From NCBI GenBank assembly GCA_004297775.1, contig SCUE01000026.1:1-32632 (forward strand): 32,632 nt of DNA, in the 5' to 3' direction. Below are positions 1-7,599 of the stretch, piece after piece (the first letter of the stretch is position 1; the number at the start of each line of letters is the position of its first letter). Made by a program: the position numbers and the translations under genes. The DNA is from Chloroflexota bacterium (GTDB lineage Bacteria > Chloroflexota > UBA6077 > FW602-bin22). The notes below the pieces were generated by a model that saw only the letters and a program-made list of their open reading frames with translations, searched no databases and was not told where the DNA came from.

Positions 1-2
1 GC

Positions 3-53
3 TACGGTCGCGCCAATCTCGATCTGCTGCGCCGCCGCGTGCGCGCCGCCTGA
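3..53 (+). CDS. C-terminal tail of a probable transposase (partial)
   Basis: The open frame entering from the left edge reads YGRANLDLLRRRVRAA and stops at TGA 51-53. A Tyr-Gly-Arg-Ala followed by LDLLR-type residues close to the stop is a common ending of ISL3-like transposases, so I read this as the last 16 residues of one. The following bases contain an 'AGAATGG..ACGAGCC' stretch (78-93) that resembles an ISL3-type terminal repeat, so the element may end near base 93. Only 16 codons are visible, so the family assignment is tentative. The other end of the element lies outside the window. Confidence 0.45.
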   Translation, partial: YGRANLDLLRRRVRAA

Positions 54-161
54 CTCCACGCGTGCTCACCGCCACACAGAATGGCAACGAGCCAGCTTCC
101 CATAACATGCGGGAGAGCCACTGTCGGCCGTAACTTGACACCATCCCTCGACGGGTCGCGT

Positions 162-188
162 GGCAATAACAAACCTGTTATTGTTGCC
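162..188. promoter_or_regulatory. Palindromic operator ahead of the HigBA module
   Basis: AATAACA-AACC-TGTTATT is a perfect 7-bp inverted repeat with a 4-bp centre. Outer GGC...GCC arms extend it with a two-base bulge on the right. It lies just ahead of the toxin gene, where autoregulated type II toxin-antitoxin modules normally carry the binding site for the HTH antitoxin. A TTGACA hexamer at 135-140 may be the -35 element, but no convincing -10 lies at 16-18 bases. Binding by the downstream XRE protein is inference. Confidence 0.6.
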
Positions 189-226
189 GGATAGAGGTTC
201 GGCTCCATCCCTTAGCGCGCAGCGAA

Positions 227-514
227 TTGGCGAGGGCGCCGATGGGCGAGCGGCGCGCCATCGCTAACGCGATCGATAAGCTCGCGGTATCCGGTGCTCA
301 GCTAGCCTACTCGCACTCGAGCGCGGTGCAAGGGGCGTCCGGGCTGCGTGAACTGCGGCCGCGCGCGGGACGGAGCCCGTGGCGGGCTTTCTACCGACGC
401 GCCGGCGAAATGCTCGTGGTCGCGGCGATCGGACCAGAGGCGCAGGCGGACCCGCGCGGCTTCCGGCGCGCGGTCGAGGATGCGCTGGCCAGACTGACAG
501 AATCCAGCGACTAG
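227..514 (+). CDS. higB: RelE/HigB-like toxin of a type II toxin-antitoxin module
   Basis: Small basic protein, 95 aa from the TTG at 227. It resembles the HigB / phage Gp49-like branch of the RelE superfamily (ribosome-dependent mRNA interferases). Characteristic stretches are the 'YSHSSAVQGASGLRELRPRAG' type segment at about residues 28-48, then a Trp-Arg-Ala-Phe-Tyr-Arg strand near 52-57. Toxin precedes antitoxin, the order usual for higBA, with a 9-base gap to the next ATG. The start is uncertain: the same frame is open back to base 170 and reads VRLHPLARSEL directly upstream, which looks like the usual HigB N-terminus. No ATG, GTG or TTG lies at the expected place; the codon there is ATA (191-193). 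Either ATA is used or the gene has lost its start. Confidence 0.75.
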   Translation: MARAPMGERRAIANAIDKLAVSGAQLAYSHSSAVQGASGLRELRPRAGRSPWRAFYRRAGEMLVVAAIGPEAQADPRGFRRAVEDALARLTESSD

Positions 515-523
515 GAGGGCAAG

Positions 524-910
524 ATGGCGGCAAGGACCAAGCTGATCCCTTGGGAGGACGTCCTGACGGAGCAGCTCCGTGATCCTGAGTTCCGGTCCGA
601 ATGGGATCGCACAGCGTTGGCGCGCGCAGTCGCGAACGCCGTGGTGACGTACCGGAGCAGGGAGAAACTGTCGCAGAAGGCGCTCGCGGCCAAGCTCGCG
701 ATGAAGCAGCCGGCAATCGCTCGGTTGGAGATCGGCGAGCACAACCCGTCCATCGAGACGCTCGAGCGGCTGGCCAGCGCACTCGGGCTGCGCTTCATCG
801 TCGACGTCGCACCGGCCGGCCGGACCGCGGCCACGCTTCCGCCGGATGTGAAGGTGGTTGCCGATGCCACCGGCGTCGACGGTACGCGTGTCCTGGTCGC
901 GGCTGGGTGA
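524..910 (+). CDS. higA: XRE-family antitoxin (HigA-like)
   Basis: 128-aa protein with a lambda-Cro/C1-type helix-turn-helix at about residues 40-90 (SQKALAAKLAMKQPAIARLE, then NPSIETLERLASALGL). The N-terminal segment (LRDPEFRSEWDRTALARAVANAV) is the form commonly seen in HigA antitoxins paired with Gp49-like toxins. The expected role is to neutralise the upstream toxin and to repress the operon by binding the palindrome at 162-188. A clear Shine-Dalgarno GGAGGG (514-519) starts at the last base of the toxin's stop codon and precedes the ATG at 524, so the two genes are translationally close. The C-terminal 30 residues are an acidic tail of unknown role. Confidence 0.85.
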   Translation: MAARTKLIPWEDVLTEQLRDPEFRSEWDRTALARAVANAVVTYRSREKLSQKALAAKLAMKQPAIARLEIGEHNPSIETLERLASALGLRFIVDVAPAGRTAATLPPDVKVVADATGVDGTRVLVAAG

Positions 911-1090
911 GATCGGGTGTCCGTCGTTAAGCACGCGCGCCGCTGGAGCTAATCGGCGAACGGCGCGCCATCGCCGGGAGGACACTGGGGCTCTGAGAGG
1001 GGCGGGCTGATGCGTTTCGCTGACGGAATCGCTGCCAATCGGCCGAAGACCTGCGCCGCGGCGAACCACGTGCGAGTCGACGGGCGCGTT

Positions 1091-1283
1091 CGCTCGTCGA
1101 GGGCCGCCCTCAGGCAATTGACGCACAGCACGGCAAACCCGCGATTTGCACGATGACGCCCACCAGCGCGATTGCCCGGACCGGCAGCCCATGCCTCAAG
1201 CGTCGCCACGGTAGTGCGACGACCGGCAGCAGGAGCAGCGGCCCCAGCGGTACGAGGTGACCGCGACCACACCTCCGAGAACC
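1091..1283 (-). pseudogene. Frameshifted relic of the GT-C-like membrane protein
   Basis: On the minus strand this segment encodes LVPLGPLLLLPVVALP..RRLRHGLP and, in another frame, FAVLCVNCLRAALDER. Both match consecutive parts of the intact protein at 7785-9236 (LVPLGLLLLLPIVTLPARRWRHGLP and VAVLYVDYLTAALDER). The nucleotide match to about 7999-8205 is also obvious. Between the shared blocks ACAGCACGGC and GAT(C/T)TG the intact gene has nine bases and the relic eight, a one-base deletion near 1135-1142 that explains the frame change. Neither the N-terminal two thirds nor the last 70 or so codons are present. No function is expected. Confidence 0.8.
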
Positions 1284-1327
1284 AGGGGTGTTTACACTCC
1301 CTTTGGTTTCCGGTGGAGGAGTAATCC

Positions 1328-1441
1328 TTGCCATCAATTCAGACCCTTGCACCCGAGCTAAGCCGCGAGCCGGAGTGTTCGCGCCGGGACCGCCCGTGCT
1401 GCGCACACAGGAACGGAGTGAGTGATCGATGGGGACGATGA
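1328..1441 (+). CDS. Possible 37-codon leader ORF ahead of the SDR gene
   Basis: A near-consensus Shine-Dalgarno GGAGGAG (1315-1321) stands six bases before a TTG codon. This opens a frame of 37 codons ending at TGA 1439-1441, overlapping the start of the SDR gene by 13 bases. The peptide is polar, with three cysteines (a C, then a CC pair), and resembles nothing I recognise. The SD is better than that of the SDR gene itself, so the peptide could couple translation into the operon. It may equally be a chance frame behind a leftover ribosome-binding site. Confidence 0.25.
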   Translation: MPSIQTLAPELSREPECSRRDRPCCAHRNGVSDRWGR

Positions 1442-2424
1442 TGCGCGGGCGGGCGGCGGTCGTCACCGGCGCCGGCAGAGGGATCGGGCGCGGGATCGCG
1501 ATCGCCCTCGCGAAGCAGGGCGCCGCGGTGGTCGTCGGCGACCTTGGGGCGTCGCTCTCCGGCGAGGGCACGGACGTCCAGCCGGCCCAGCGGGTCGTCG
1601 ACGAGATCCGCGCGGCCGGCGGCGAGGCGATCGCCCACTACGGAGACGTGTCCGATTTCGAGCAGGGCGCCGACCTGGTCGAGATGTGCGTGAAGCAGTA
1701 TGGCAAGGTCGACGCGGTCGTCAACTGCGCCGGGAACCTGCGCGATCGGATGATCTTCAACATCAGCGAGGATGAGTGGGACGCGGTGATCGCCGTCCAC
1801 CTCAAGGGCACGTTCAACGTGACACGGGCCGCTTCGATCCACATGCGCGAGCGCGGCTACGGGCGGATCGTCTCGATGTCCTCGAGCTCGGCCCTGGGCG
1901 CGGCCGGCCAGCCGAACTACGCCGCGGCCAAGGCCGGGATCATGGGGCTAATGTGGTCCTGCGCCAACGGCCTCAGGAAGTACAACGTGACCGCCAACTC
2001 GGTCATGCCGTCCGGCGTGACTCGCATGATCGACTCCACGCCGCGCGGCCGGCAGGTACACCAGGAGACCGGGAATTGGCCGAGCGAGATGGCAGTGGGA
2101 ACCGAGGGCGACCCCGACAATGTCGCGCCGCTGGTCGTTTATCTCTGCTCGGAGCAGTCGGCCAGCGTCAGCGGTCAGGTCTTCCACTCAACGGGTTACC
2201 AGATCGTCCGGATGGAGATGCCGCGCTTCGTTCGGGCCTTGCGGGGCACGCGCCGCTGGGAGCCGGAGGAGATCGCCGAGTGGTTCCCACGGACGTTGGC
2301 TGACGGCGGCTTGGCCGAGCCGCCGGCGGCGGGAGGGTTCGGTGAGAGATTACGTGCCATGAGTGACGAGGAGTTCAGCGAGTTGGCCGATGGCGTTCTC
2401 TTCTGGCGGGCCAGCAATGTCTGA
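1429..2424 (+). CDS. SDR-family NAD(P)-dependent dehydrogenase
   Basis: 331-aa classical short-chain dehydrogenase/reductase, expected to oxidise a hydroxyl to a keto group (probably on an acyl-CoA or alicyclic intermediate) with NAD(P). Visible motifs: nucleotide-binding TGAGRGIG at residues 13-20, NCAG at 99-102, the catalytic Ser in the 150-154 serine run, and the YxxxK pair Y164/K168. The acidic GDLG at 37-40 favours NAD over NADP. About 80 C-terminal residues beyond the SDR core make it longer than the usual 250 aa, a form often found next to SCP-x-like thiolases. The ATG follows a GGAGTGA-type SD. The stop overlaps the next gene's start by 8 bases, so this is the first gene of a catabolic operon. 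The substrate is unknown. Confidence 0.85.
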   Translation: MGTMMRGRAAVVTGAGRGIGRGIAIALAKQGAAVVVGDLGASLSGEGTDVQPAQRVVDEIRAAGGEAIAHYGDVSDFEQGADLVEMCVKQYGKVDAVVNCAGNLRDRMIFNISEDEWDAVIAVHLKGTFNVTRAASIHMRERGYGRIVSMSSSSALGAAGQPNYAAAKAGIMGLMWSCANGLRKYNVTANSVMPSGVTRMIDSTPRGRQVHQETGNWPSEMAVGTEGDPDNVAPLVVYLCSEQSASVSGQVFHSTGYQIVRMEMPRFVRALRGTRRWEPEEIAEWFPRTLADGGLAEPPAAGGFGERLRAMSDEEFSELADGVLFWRASNV

Positions 2425-3568
2425 CCGCGTTTCTGGGCGGGTCGCGATCGTTGGGGTCGCCGAGTCGGACCGGATTGGCCAGGTGCCGGACAAGTCGGCG
2501 ATCCAACTCCACGCCGAGGCGGCGTGCAATGCGCTCGAGGAGGCCGGACTCGGGCTGTCCGATGTCGACGGGATGTTCACCGCCGGCTTCTCGACACCGG
2601 AGGTTGCCGAGTACCTGGGTATCGTGCCGCGCCACACCGACAACACCAGCGTCGGTGGTTCGTCGTTCGTGATCCACGTCGGCCACGCCGCGACCGCGAT
2701 CGCGAGCGGGCTCTGCTCAGTCGCGCTGATCACTCACGGCGAGTCGGGTCGCTCGCGCGTCGGGATGCGCTCGATCACCCAGCAGCCGAACAGCATCCAG
2801 GGCCAGTACGAGGCTCCGTGGGGCATGCCCTCGCCGGTCGGCGCCTACGCGCTGGCCTGCACCCGGCACATGCACCAGTACGGCACGAGGAAAGAGCAAC
2901 TCGCCGAGATCGCGGTCGCGACCAGAAAGTGGGCCGCGATGAACCCGAAGGCGTACATGCGCGAGCCACTCACGGTCGACGACGTGCTCAACTCGCGCCT
3001 CATCTGCTGGCCGTTCAATCTGCTCGACTGCTGCCTGGTGACCGATGCCGGCGGCGCGGTCGTCCTGACCAGCCTCGAGCGCGCCCGCGATCTGAAGGCG
3101 AAGCCGGTACGAGTGCTGGGCTTCGGCGAGAGCCACGACCACCAGCTGATCTCGCAGATGCCCGACCTGACCGCCGGCCCGGCTCGGCATTCCGGCCGGC
3201 GCGCCTTCGACATGGCTGGCGTCGGGCGGACCGATGTCGACGTCGCTGAGATCTACGACTCCTTCACCTACACCGTCCTGCTGACGCTCGAGGACCTCGG
3301 CTTTTGCGAGAAGGGGCAGGGTGGGGAGTTCGTGTCCGGCCAGCGCACCGCGCCGGGTGGTCCGTTCCCGGTGAACACTCACGGCGGCGGGCTCTCGTAC
3401 ACCCACCCCGGGATGTACGGCATCTTTGCCGTGATCGAGGGCACGCGGCAGCTCCGCCACGACTACGTCGGCACGCCGCGCCAGGTAGACAACGCCCGGA
3501 TCGGCCTCGTGCACGGCACCGGCGGCGTCCTCTCCGCGACCGGCACCATCATCCTGGCGAGGGACTGA
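2417..3568 (+). CDS. Thiolase-like protein (SCP-x / Ltp2 retro-aldolase type)
   Basis: 383-aa protein of the thiolase superfamily, lipid-transfer (SCP-x) branch. Conserved features: N-terminal VAIVGVAES, a SVGGSSF loop at 78-84, EIYDSFTY at 278-285, and NTHGGGLSYTHPGMYG at 320-335. The region that holds the nucleophilic Cys in true thiolases (about 75-90) contains no cysteine, while the His of the GHP-like motif survives as H330. Steroid side-chain retro-aldolases of the Ltp2 type lack the Cys, use tyrosines, and need a DUF35 partner. Here tyrosines stand at 280, 285 and 328, and a DUF35 gene follows by one base. The likely role is C-C bond cleavage of a beta-hydroxyacyl-CoA, or possibly a degenerate thiolase. 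The ATG at 2417 is preferred over an upstream in-frame start inside the SDR gene. Confidence 0.8.
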   Translation: MSDRVSGRVAIVGVAESDRIGQVPDKSAIQLHAEAACNALEEAGLGLSDVDGMFTAGFSTPEVAEYLGIVPRHTDNTSVGGSSFVIHVGHAATAIASGLCSVALITHGESGRSRVGMRSITQQPNSIQGQYEAPWGMPSPVGAYALACTRHMHQYGTRKEQLAEIAVATRKWAAMNPKAYMREPLTVDDVLNSRLICWPFNLLDCCLVTDAGGAVVLTSLERARDLKAKPVRVLGFGESHDHQLISQMPDLTAGPARHSGRRAFDMAGVGRTDVDVAEIYDSFTYTVLLTLEDLGFCEKGQGGEFVSGQRTAPGGPFPVNTHGGGLSYTHPGMYGIFAVIEGTRQLRHDYVGTPRQVDNARIGLVHGTGGVLSATGTIILARD

Positions 3569-3569
3569 G

Positions 3570-4004
3570 ATGGGCGACGCACCACGATCGACCCCACCCA
3601 AGCCGCTTCCCCAACCCGAGCCGCTTGCCCTGCCGTACTGGGACTCGCTCAAGGAGCGGGCGATGCGACTGCAGCGCTGCCGCGGCTGTGAGCGCTTTGT
3701 CTTCTATCCGCGCGCGGTCTGCCCCCACTGCGGCGGCCGCGATCTCGCCTGGCAGCGCGTTTCCGGCCGCGGTCGACTCCACTCCTTTTGCATCCCCCAC
3801 CGCAACCCGAACCCTGCCTTCCAGCCCGACCTGCCCTACGTCGTCGCGCTCGTCGAGCTGGATGAAGGCGTCCGGCTCTTGACCAACCTGGTCGACGTCG
3901 AGCCAGATCCGGCCAAGCTGATGTCCCTGATCGACAAAGCCGTCGAGGTTGTCTACGACCCGGTCTCGAATGACGTTACGTTGCCCAGGTTCCGGCCGGC
4001 GTGA
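3570..4004 (+). CDS. DUF35 Zn-ribbon / OB-fold protein, partner of the thiolase-like protein
   Basis: 144-aa protein with a rubredoxin-like zinc ribbon (C37-x2-C40 and C51-x2-C54, the second as CPHC) followed by an OB-fold domain (about 65-140, with GRGRLHSF and PYVVALVELDEG strands). This is the DUF35 / ChsH2-C family, which binds acyl-CoA or the pantetheine arm and forms obligate complexes with thiolase-like enzymes such as Ltp2, UGS and archaeal thiolases. The ATG begins one base after the stop of the thiolase-like gene, fitting a stoichiometric complex. A helix near residues 20-33 (PYWDSLKERAMRLQRC) is typical of the family. No acyl-CoA hydratase (MaoC) domain is fused to it. Confidence 0.9.
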   Translation: MGDAPRSTPPKPLPQPEPLALPYWDSLKERAMRLQRCRGCERFVFYPRAVCPHCGGRDLAWQRVSGRGRLHSFCIPHRNPNPAFQPDLPYVVALVELDEGVRLLTNLVDVEPDPAKLMSLIDKAVEVVYDPVSNDVTLPRFRPA

Positions 4005-4023
4005 GGCCGCTGGGATAGCCGCG

Positions 4024-6315
4024 TTGGGGCCGTTGACCGGGGTCCGCGTCCTCGAGCTCAGCACGGGCATCGCCGGGCCCATGGCCGGGATGCTCCTGGG
4101 CGACTACGGTGCCGAGGTCGTCAAGATCGAGCCGCCGGCGGGCGATCCGGCCCGCGCGCTGGCCGGGTTCGCGGTTTGGAACCGCAACAAGCAAAGCGTC
4201 GTCGTGGACCCGCGCACGGATGACGGGCGGCGCCGTCTTGCCGACCTGCTCGCCGGCGCCGACGTGTGCATCTACGCCGAGGCAGCGCAGATCGACGAAG
4301 TCGCCGGGAATCCGGGGTTGGTGCGTCTGCACATGCCGCCATACACTGCCGACGGAACTCCGTGGGCCGGCGGCGCCGAGTCACACGGGCTGCTGTCGGC
4401 CATCTCCGGATCGGCGAGCCGCCAGTCGTCGTTCGAGGGCGGGCCGGTTCACATCGTGTACCCCTTCCCGCTCTACGTGCAGGCGGTGTGGGGAGCGGCG
4501 TGCGCGGTGGCGGCCCTGGTCGAGCGGCAGCGCTCGGGCGCCGGTCAGACCGCGACGGTTGGAGGTATCCAGGGGATCCTGGCATTCAACCCGGGCGCCT
4601 TCGTGCTCGATCCGACCCAGCCCCCGCTGCCGACCAACTTCGGACCGGGCGGGCGCAATCCCTGCTACACGACCTACCGGTGCCAGGATGGGGAATGGCT
4701 GTTCCTCGGCTCGCTGACGCCCAAGTTCCAGGCGAACGCGTTCCGGGCGCTGGGCGTCGGCGACCTGTTCGCCGACCAGCGGATCGGCGGCGTGCCGAGG
4801 CGGTTGACCCTGCCGGAGAACCGCGAGTGGGTGCGCGATCTGCTCGCGAGCGCGTTCGTCACGCGCACGCGCCGCGAGTGGCTCGACCGGCTGGAGAGAG
4901 AGGACTGCCCGGCCGGTCCCCTTCGCGACCGCGACGAATGGCTCGACCATCCGCAGGTCGTGGCGAACGGTCTGCGGGTCGATATCGACGATCCCGAACG
5001 TGGCCGCGTCGTGATGCCCGGCCTGTGCATCGACCTCTCGAAGACGCCCGGAGCGATCCGCGCGCCGGCGCCTCTTCTCGGCGGGCACCAGGCGAGCGCG
5101 GGCCGATGGGCGCCGCGGGCGCGCCCGGCATCCGGCGCCGACGGACCGAACTTTCACCGCGACGGGCCCGATGTGGGAGGGGGGCCACTCGCCGGCCTAC
5201 GAGTGCTCAACCTGGGCTCCATTCTGGCCGGGCCGTACGCCGGATCGCTGCTCGCCGGGCTTGGGGCGGAGGTCGTGAAGGTCGAAGCGCCGACTGGCGA
5301 TGCGTTTCGGGAGACCGGCTTCTACTTCAACCGCGGCATGCGCGGACTGTCGATCGACCTCCGCTGCGCGGCGGGGCAGGCGGCCTTCCGGCGCCTGGTT
5401 GGGACCGCCGACGTGGTGATGGACAACTCGCGCCTCGGCGTGTCGAAGCGGCTGCGGGTGGACTACGCGACACTCGCCGAGGTCAACCCGAACGTGATCG
5501 CCCTGTCGATCTCGGGTTTCGGCGAGCAGGGGCCGCTAGCGCCCAGGCCGGCGCTCGACCCGATCATTCAGGCCATGAGCGGAATGATGACGGCGCAGGG
5601 CGGCGACGACGATCCGGTGTTCTGCACCGGCCCGATCAACGATGCGGCCGCCGCGGTCACGTCGGTGTTGGCGATCTGTCTGGCGCTCTACCACCGCGAA
5701 CGGACCGGCGAAGGGCAGCGGGCCATCACGTCGCTGGTCGCCTCGTCGGTGACGATGCAGGCGGGCGAGTTGGTCCGTTTCGAGGGACGGCCGCCGGCGC
5801 CACGAGGCGGACGCGACTTCGTAGGACCGTCGCCGGCCGACCGTTATTACCGAACGGCCGATGGCTGGCTGCGTGTTCAGGCCCCGAGTCTGGCCTCCCT
5901 CGCCGATGCGCTCGGCCTCCCTCGCTCACTCGGCGACGACGTCGCCGCCGTCGCCGACGTGCTGGCGTCGACCCCGCTGGCGATCGCGCTCGAGCGACTG
6001 AGCGGTGCCGGCGTCCCGGCCGTGCCAGCACGCCAGCCGGCAGAGGCCGCGTGCGATCCGGCCGTAGTCGCCGCCGAGCTGCTGGCCGAGCGCCACTTCC
6101 CGGATGGCAAGGTTCACCTTGTGCCGCACCGTTACGCGCGGTTCACCCGCACGGAGCAGGCCCCGATCGCCGATGCGCCGGGGGTGGGCGAGCATAGCCG
6201 CGAGCTGCTGATCGAGGCGGGTTCGAGCGAGGCCGAGGTCGGTGCCCTGATCGAGCAGGGAGTCGTGATTCAGGGCGCGCCCTTCGCGCTGCAGGGGCTG
6301 ATCAACTACCGGTGA
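4024..6315 (+). CDS. Fused tandem class III CoA-transferase (CaiB/BaiF type)
   Basis: 763 aa from the TTG at 4024, which gives the usual LGPLTGVRVLEL beginning; the frame is open further upstream but overlaps the DUF35 gene. It holds two complete CaiB/BaiF domains in tandem: about 1-370 (GPLTGVRVLELSTGIAGP, YGAEVVKIEPPAGDPAR) and about 385-763 (GPLAGLRVLNLGSILAGP, LGAEVVKVEAPTGDAFR). These enzymes swap CoA between acyl groups through an aspartyl-CoA adduct. The second domain keeps an Asp at the expected place (GPIND, D540). The aligned position of the first domain is Leu150 (YPFPLY), so the first half looks inactive. Last gene of the operon, probably activating or recycling the pathway's acid as a CoA ester. 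Confidence 0.88.
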   Translation: MGPLTGVRVLELSTGIAGPMAGMLLGDYGAEVVKIEPPAGDPARALAGFAVWNRNKQSVVVDPRTDDGRRRLADLLAGADVCIYAEAAQIDEVAGNPGLVRLHMPPYTADGTPWAGGAESHGLLSAISGSASRQSSFEGGPVHIVYPFPLYVQAVWGAACAVAALVERQRSGAGQTATVGGIQGILAFNPGAFVLDPTQPPLPTNFGPGGRNPCYTTYRCQDGEWLFLGSLTPKFQANAFRALGVGDLFADQRIGGVPRRLTLPENREWVRDLLASAFVTRTRREWLDRLEREDCPAGPLRDRDEWLDHPQVVANGLRVDIDDPERGRVVMPGLCIDLSKTPGAIRAPAPLLGGHQASAGRWAPRARPASGADGPNFHRDGPDVGGGPLAGLRVLNLGSILAGPYAGSLLAGLGAEVVKVEAPTGDAFRETGFYFNRGMRGLSIDLRCAAGQAAFRRLVGTADVVMDNSRLGVSKRLRVDYATLAEVNPNVIALSISGFGEQGPLAPRPALDPIIQAMSGMMTAQGGDDDPVFCTGPINDAAAAVTSVLAICLALYHRERTGEGQRAITSLVASSVTMQAGELVRFEGRPPAPRGGRDFVGPSPADRYYRTADGWLRVQAPSLASLADALGLPRSLGDDVAAVADVLASTPLAIALERLSGAGVPAVPARQPAEAACDPAVVAAELLAERHFPDGKVHLVPHRYARFTRTEQAPIADAPGVGEHSRELLIEAGSSEAEVGALIEQGVVIQGAPFALQGLINYR

Positions 6316-6459
6316 ATCGCGACCTCGCGCACGAACCGGCCGGGCAGCCCGTTTGCACGCGTCTCGAGGTGACGGTCTTTGTGAGGGCTTCGGTCACTTT
6401 ACTTCCGGGACTAAACTGGCCAACGTGCCGGCCTGAAAGGTTGGCGACTGGAGGGAAGC
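6316..6459 (+). promoter_or_regulatory. Intergenic region with a candidate promoter for the Gfo-like gene
   Basis: This 144-base gap has no gene. A TAAACT hexamer (6412-6417) with TTCGGT 17 bases upstream (6389-6394) is a weak sigma-70-like promoter giving a leader of about 35 bases. A GAGGGAA Shine-Dalgarno (6451-6457) stands just before the GTG start. No terminator with a T-run is visible after the CoA-transferase gene. Confidence 0.3.
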
Positions 6460-7599
6460 GTGGTAGCGAAGGTTCGCGTGGGAATCGTTGGCGCAACCGT
6501 CACTCCAGGCGGGAGTGGCTGGGGTGCCAATGCGCACGTCCCCGCCTTGCGCGCACTGCCCGAATACGAGCTCAAAGCCGTCTGCACCGCTCACGAGGCG
6601 ACCGCGAAAGCATCGGCGCAGGCCTTCGGGGCGGAGCTCGCGTTTCACAATTTCGACGACATGGTGGCCCATCCGGACGTCGATCTCGTGGCCGTGGTGG
6701 TCCGGGTCCCGGGACACCAAAGCCTGGTCGTCCGAGCTCTCGAGGCAGGGAAGGCCGTCTTCTGCGAATGGCCACTCGGCGCGACACTGGTCGAGGCCGA
6801 GTCAATGGCGAGCCTGGCCAGCGCGCGCTCGCTACGCACGGCTGTGGGCCTTCAGGCACGCAGCGACCCGACGCTCATGTACACACGCGAGCTCGTCCAG
6901 CAGGGCTATATCGGCGAGGTGCTCTCGGCGAACTTCAGCTCGGTTGGACAGGCGGTAACCCAACGGGGCGAAGGACGAATCTGGCAGGGCAACCGTAAGA
7001 ACGGCGCCAATACCTTGACGATTGCGGGCGGGCACGCAATCGATGCGCTCTGCTTCGTGTTGGGCGAGATCGAAGAGGTCTCGGCACGGCTGGCGACGCG
7101 CGTCACCGAGTGGCACCACACGGACACCGGCGAGACCGTCCCGGTCGATTCGCCGGACTGGATCAGCCTCTCCGGCCGACTGGAGCGCGGCGCCGAAGTG
7201 TCGTTCCTCGTCGCGACCGTGCCGTCGAGCCCGAGTGGCAATCGTTTCGAGATCTACGGACGCGAGGGCGCGCTCGTGATTTCCGGCGGCTCCTCGAATA
7301 GCGGGCCCAACCAACTGCACGGTGCGCGGGGCAAGGAGCATCTGACGGCGATGGAGCCACCGGAGCGCTTCACCCTGGTGCCGAACGGCACACCGGTGGG
7401 CGCGCCGCGCAACGTCGCACAGGCGTACGCTCGTCTCGGCCGTGCAATGTCCGCGGGCCAACCTTTCGAGCCCGACTTCGCTCACGCCGTGAAGAGGCAC
7501 ACGCTGATCGAGGCAATCGAGCGTTCGGCGGCCGAGCGACGCTCTGTGCGCGTCCAGGATGTGCGGACGGTCGGTGCTCGGAGCGCCGGTGGCGGCTGA
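6460..7599 (+). CDS. Gfo/Idh/MocA-family protein, Gal80-like
   Basis: 379 aa. N-terminal Rossmann fold (VRVGIVGA at 5-12, then a WGANAHVPALRAL segment), a GFO/IDH/MocA signature at 103-107 reading EWPLG instead of the usual EKP, and a C-terminal alpha/beta domain with GGHAIDALCFVLGE around 190-203. Family members are NAD(P)-dependent sugar or inositol dehydrogenases. The lysine of EKP normally takes part in catalysis; its replacement by Trp is the state seen in the Gal80-like branch, where enzyme activity is uncertain. The GTG start has a good GAGGGAA SD. It follows the catabolic operon on the same strand but after a 144-base gap, so it is probably transcribed separately. Confidence 0.8.
   Translation: MVAKVRVGIVGATVTPGGSGWGANAHVPALRALPEYELKAVCTAHEATAKASAQAFGAELAFHNFDDMVAHPDVDLVAVVVRVPGHQSLVVRALEAGKAVFCEWPLGATLVEAESMASLASARSLRTAVGLQARSDPTLMYTRELVQQGYIGEVLSANFSSVGQAVTQRGEGRIWQGNRKNGANTLTIAGGHAIDALCFVLGEIEEVSARLATRVTEWHHTDTGETVPVDSPDWISLSGRLERGAEVSFLVATVPSSPSGNRFEIYGREGALVISGGSSNSGPNQLHGARGKEHLTAMEPPERFTLVPNGTPVGAPRNVAQAYARLGRAMSAGQPFEPDFAHAVKRHTLIEAIERSAAERRSVRVQDVRTVGARSAGGG

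Noticed and set aside
302..1192. A 296-codon minus-strand frame over the toxin-antitoxin module
   Set aside because: Arg/Ser-rich shadow; the plus-strand genes have recognisable folds and good spacing.
4266..6197. A 643-codon open frame on the plus strand overlapping the CoA-transferase
   Set aside because: Arg/Gly/Ala-rich composition without motifs; it is a GC-rich shadow of the CoA-transferase, whose two domains are unmistakable.
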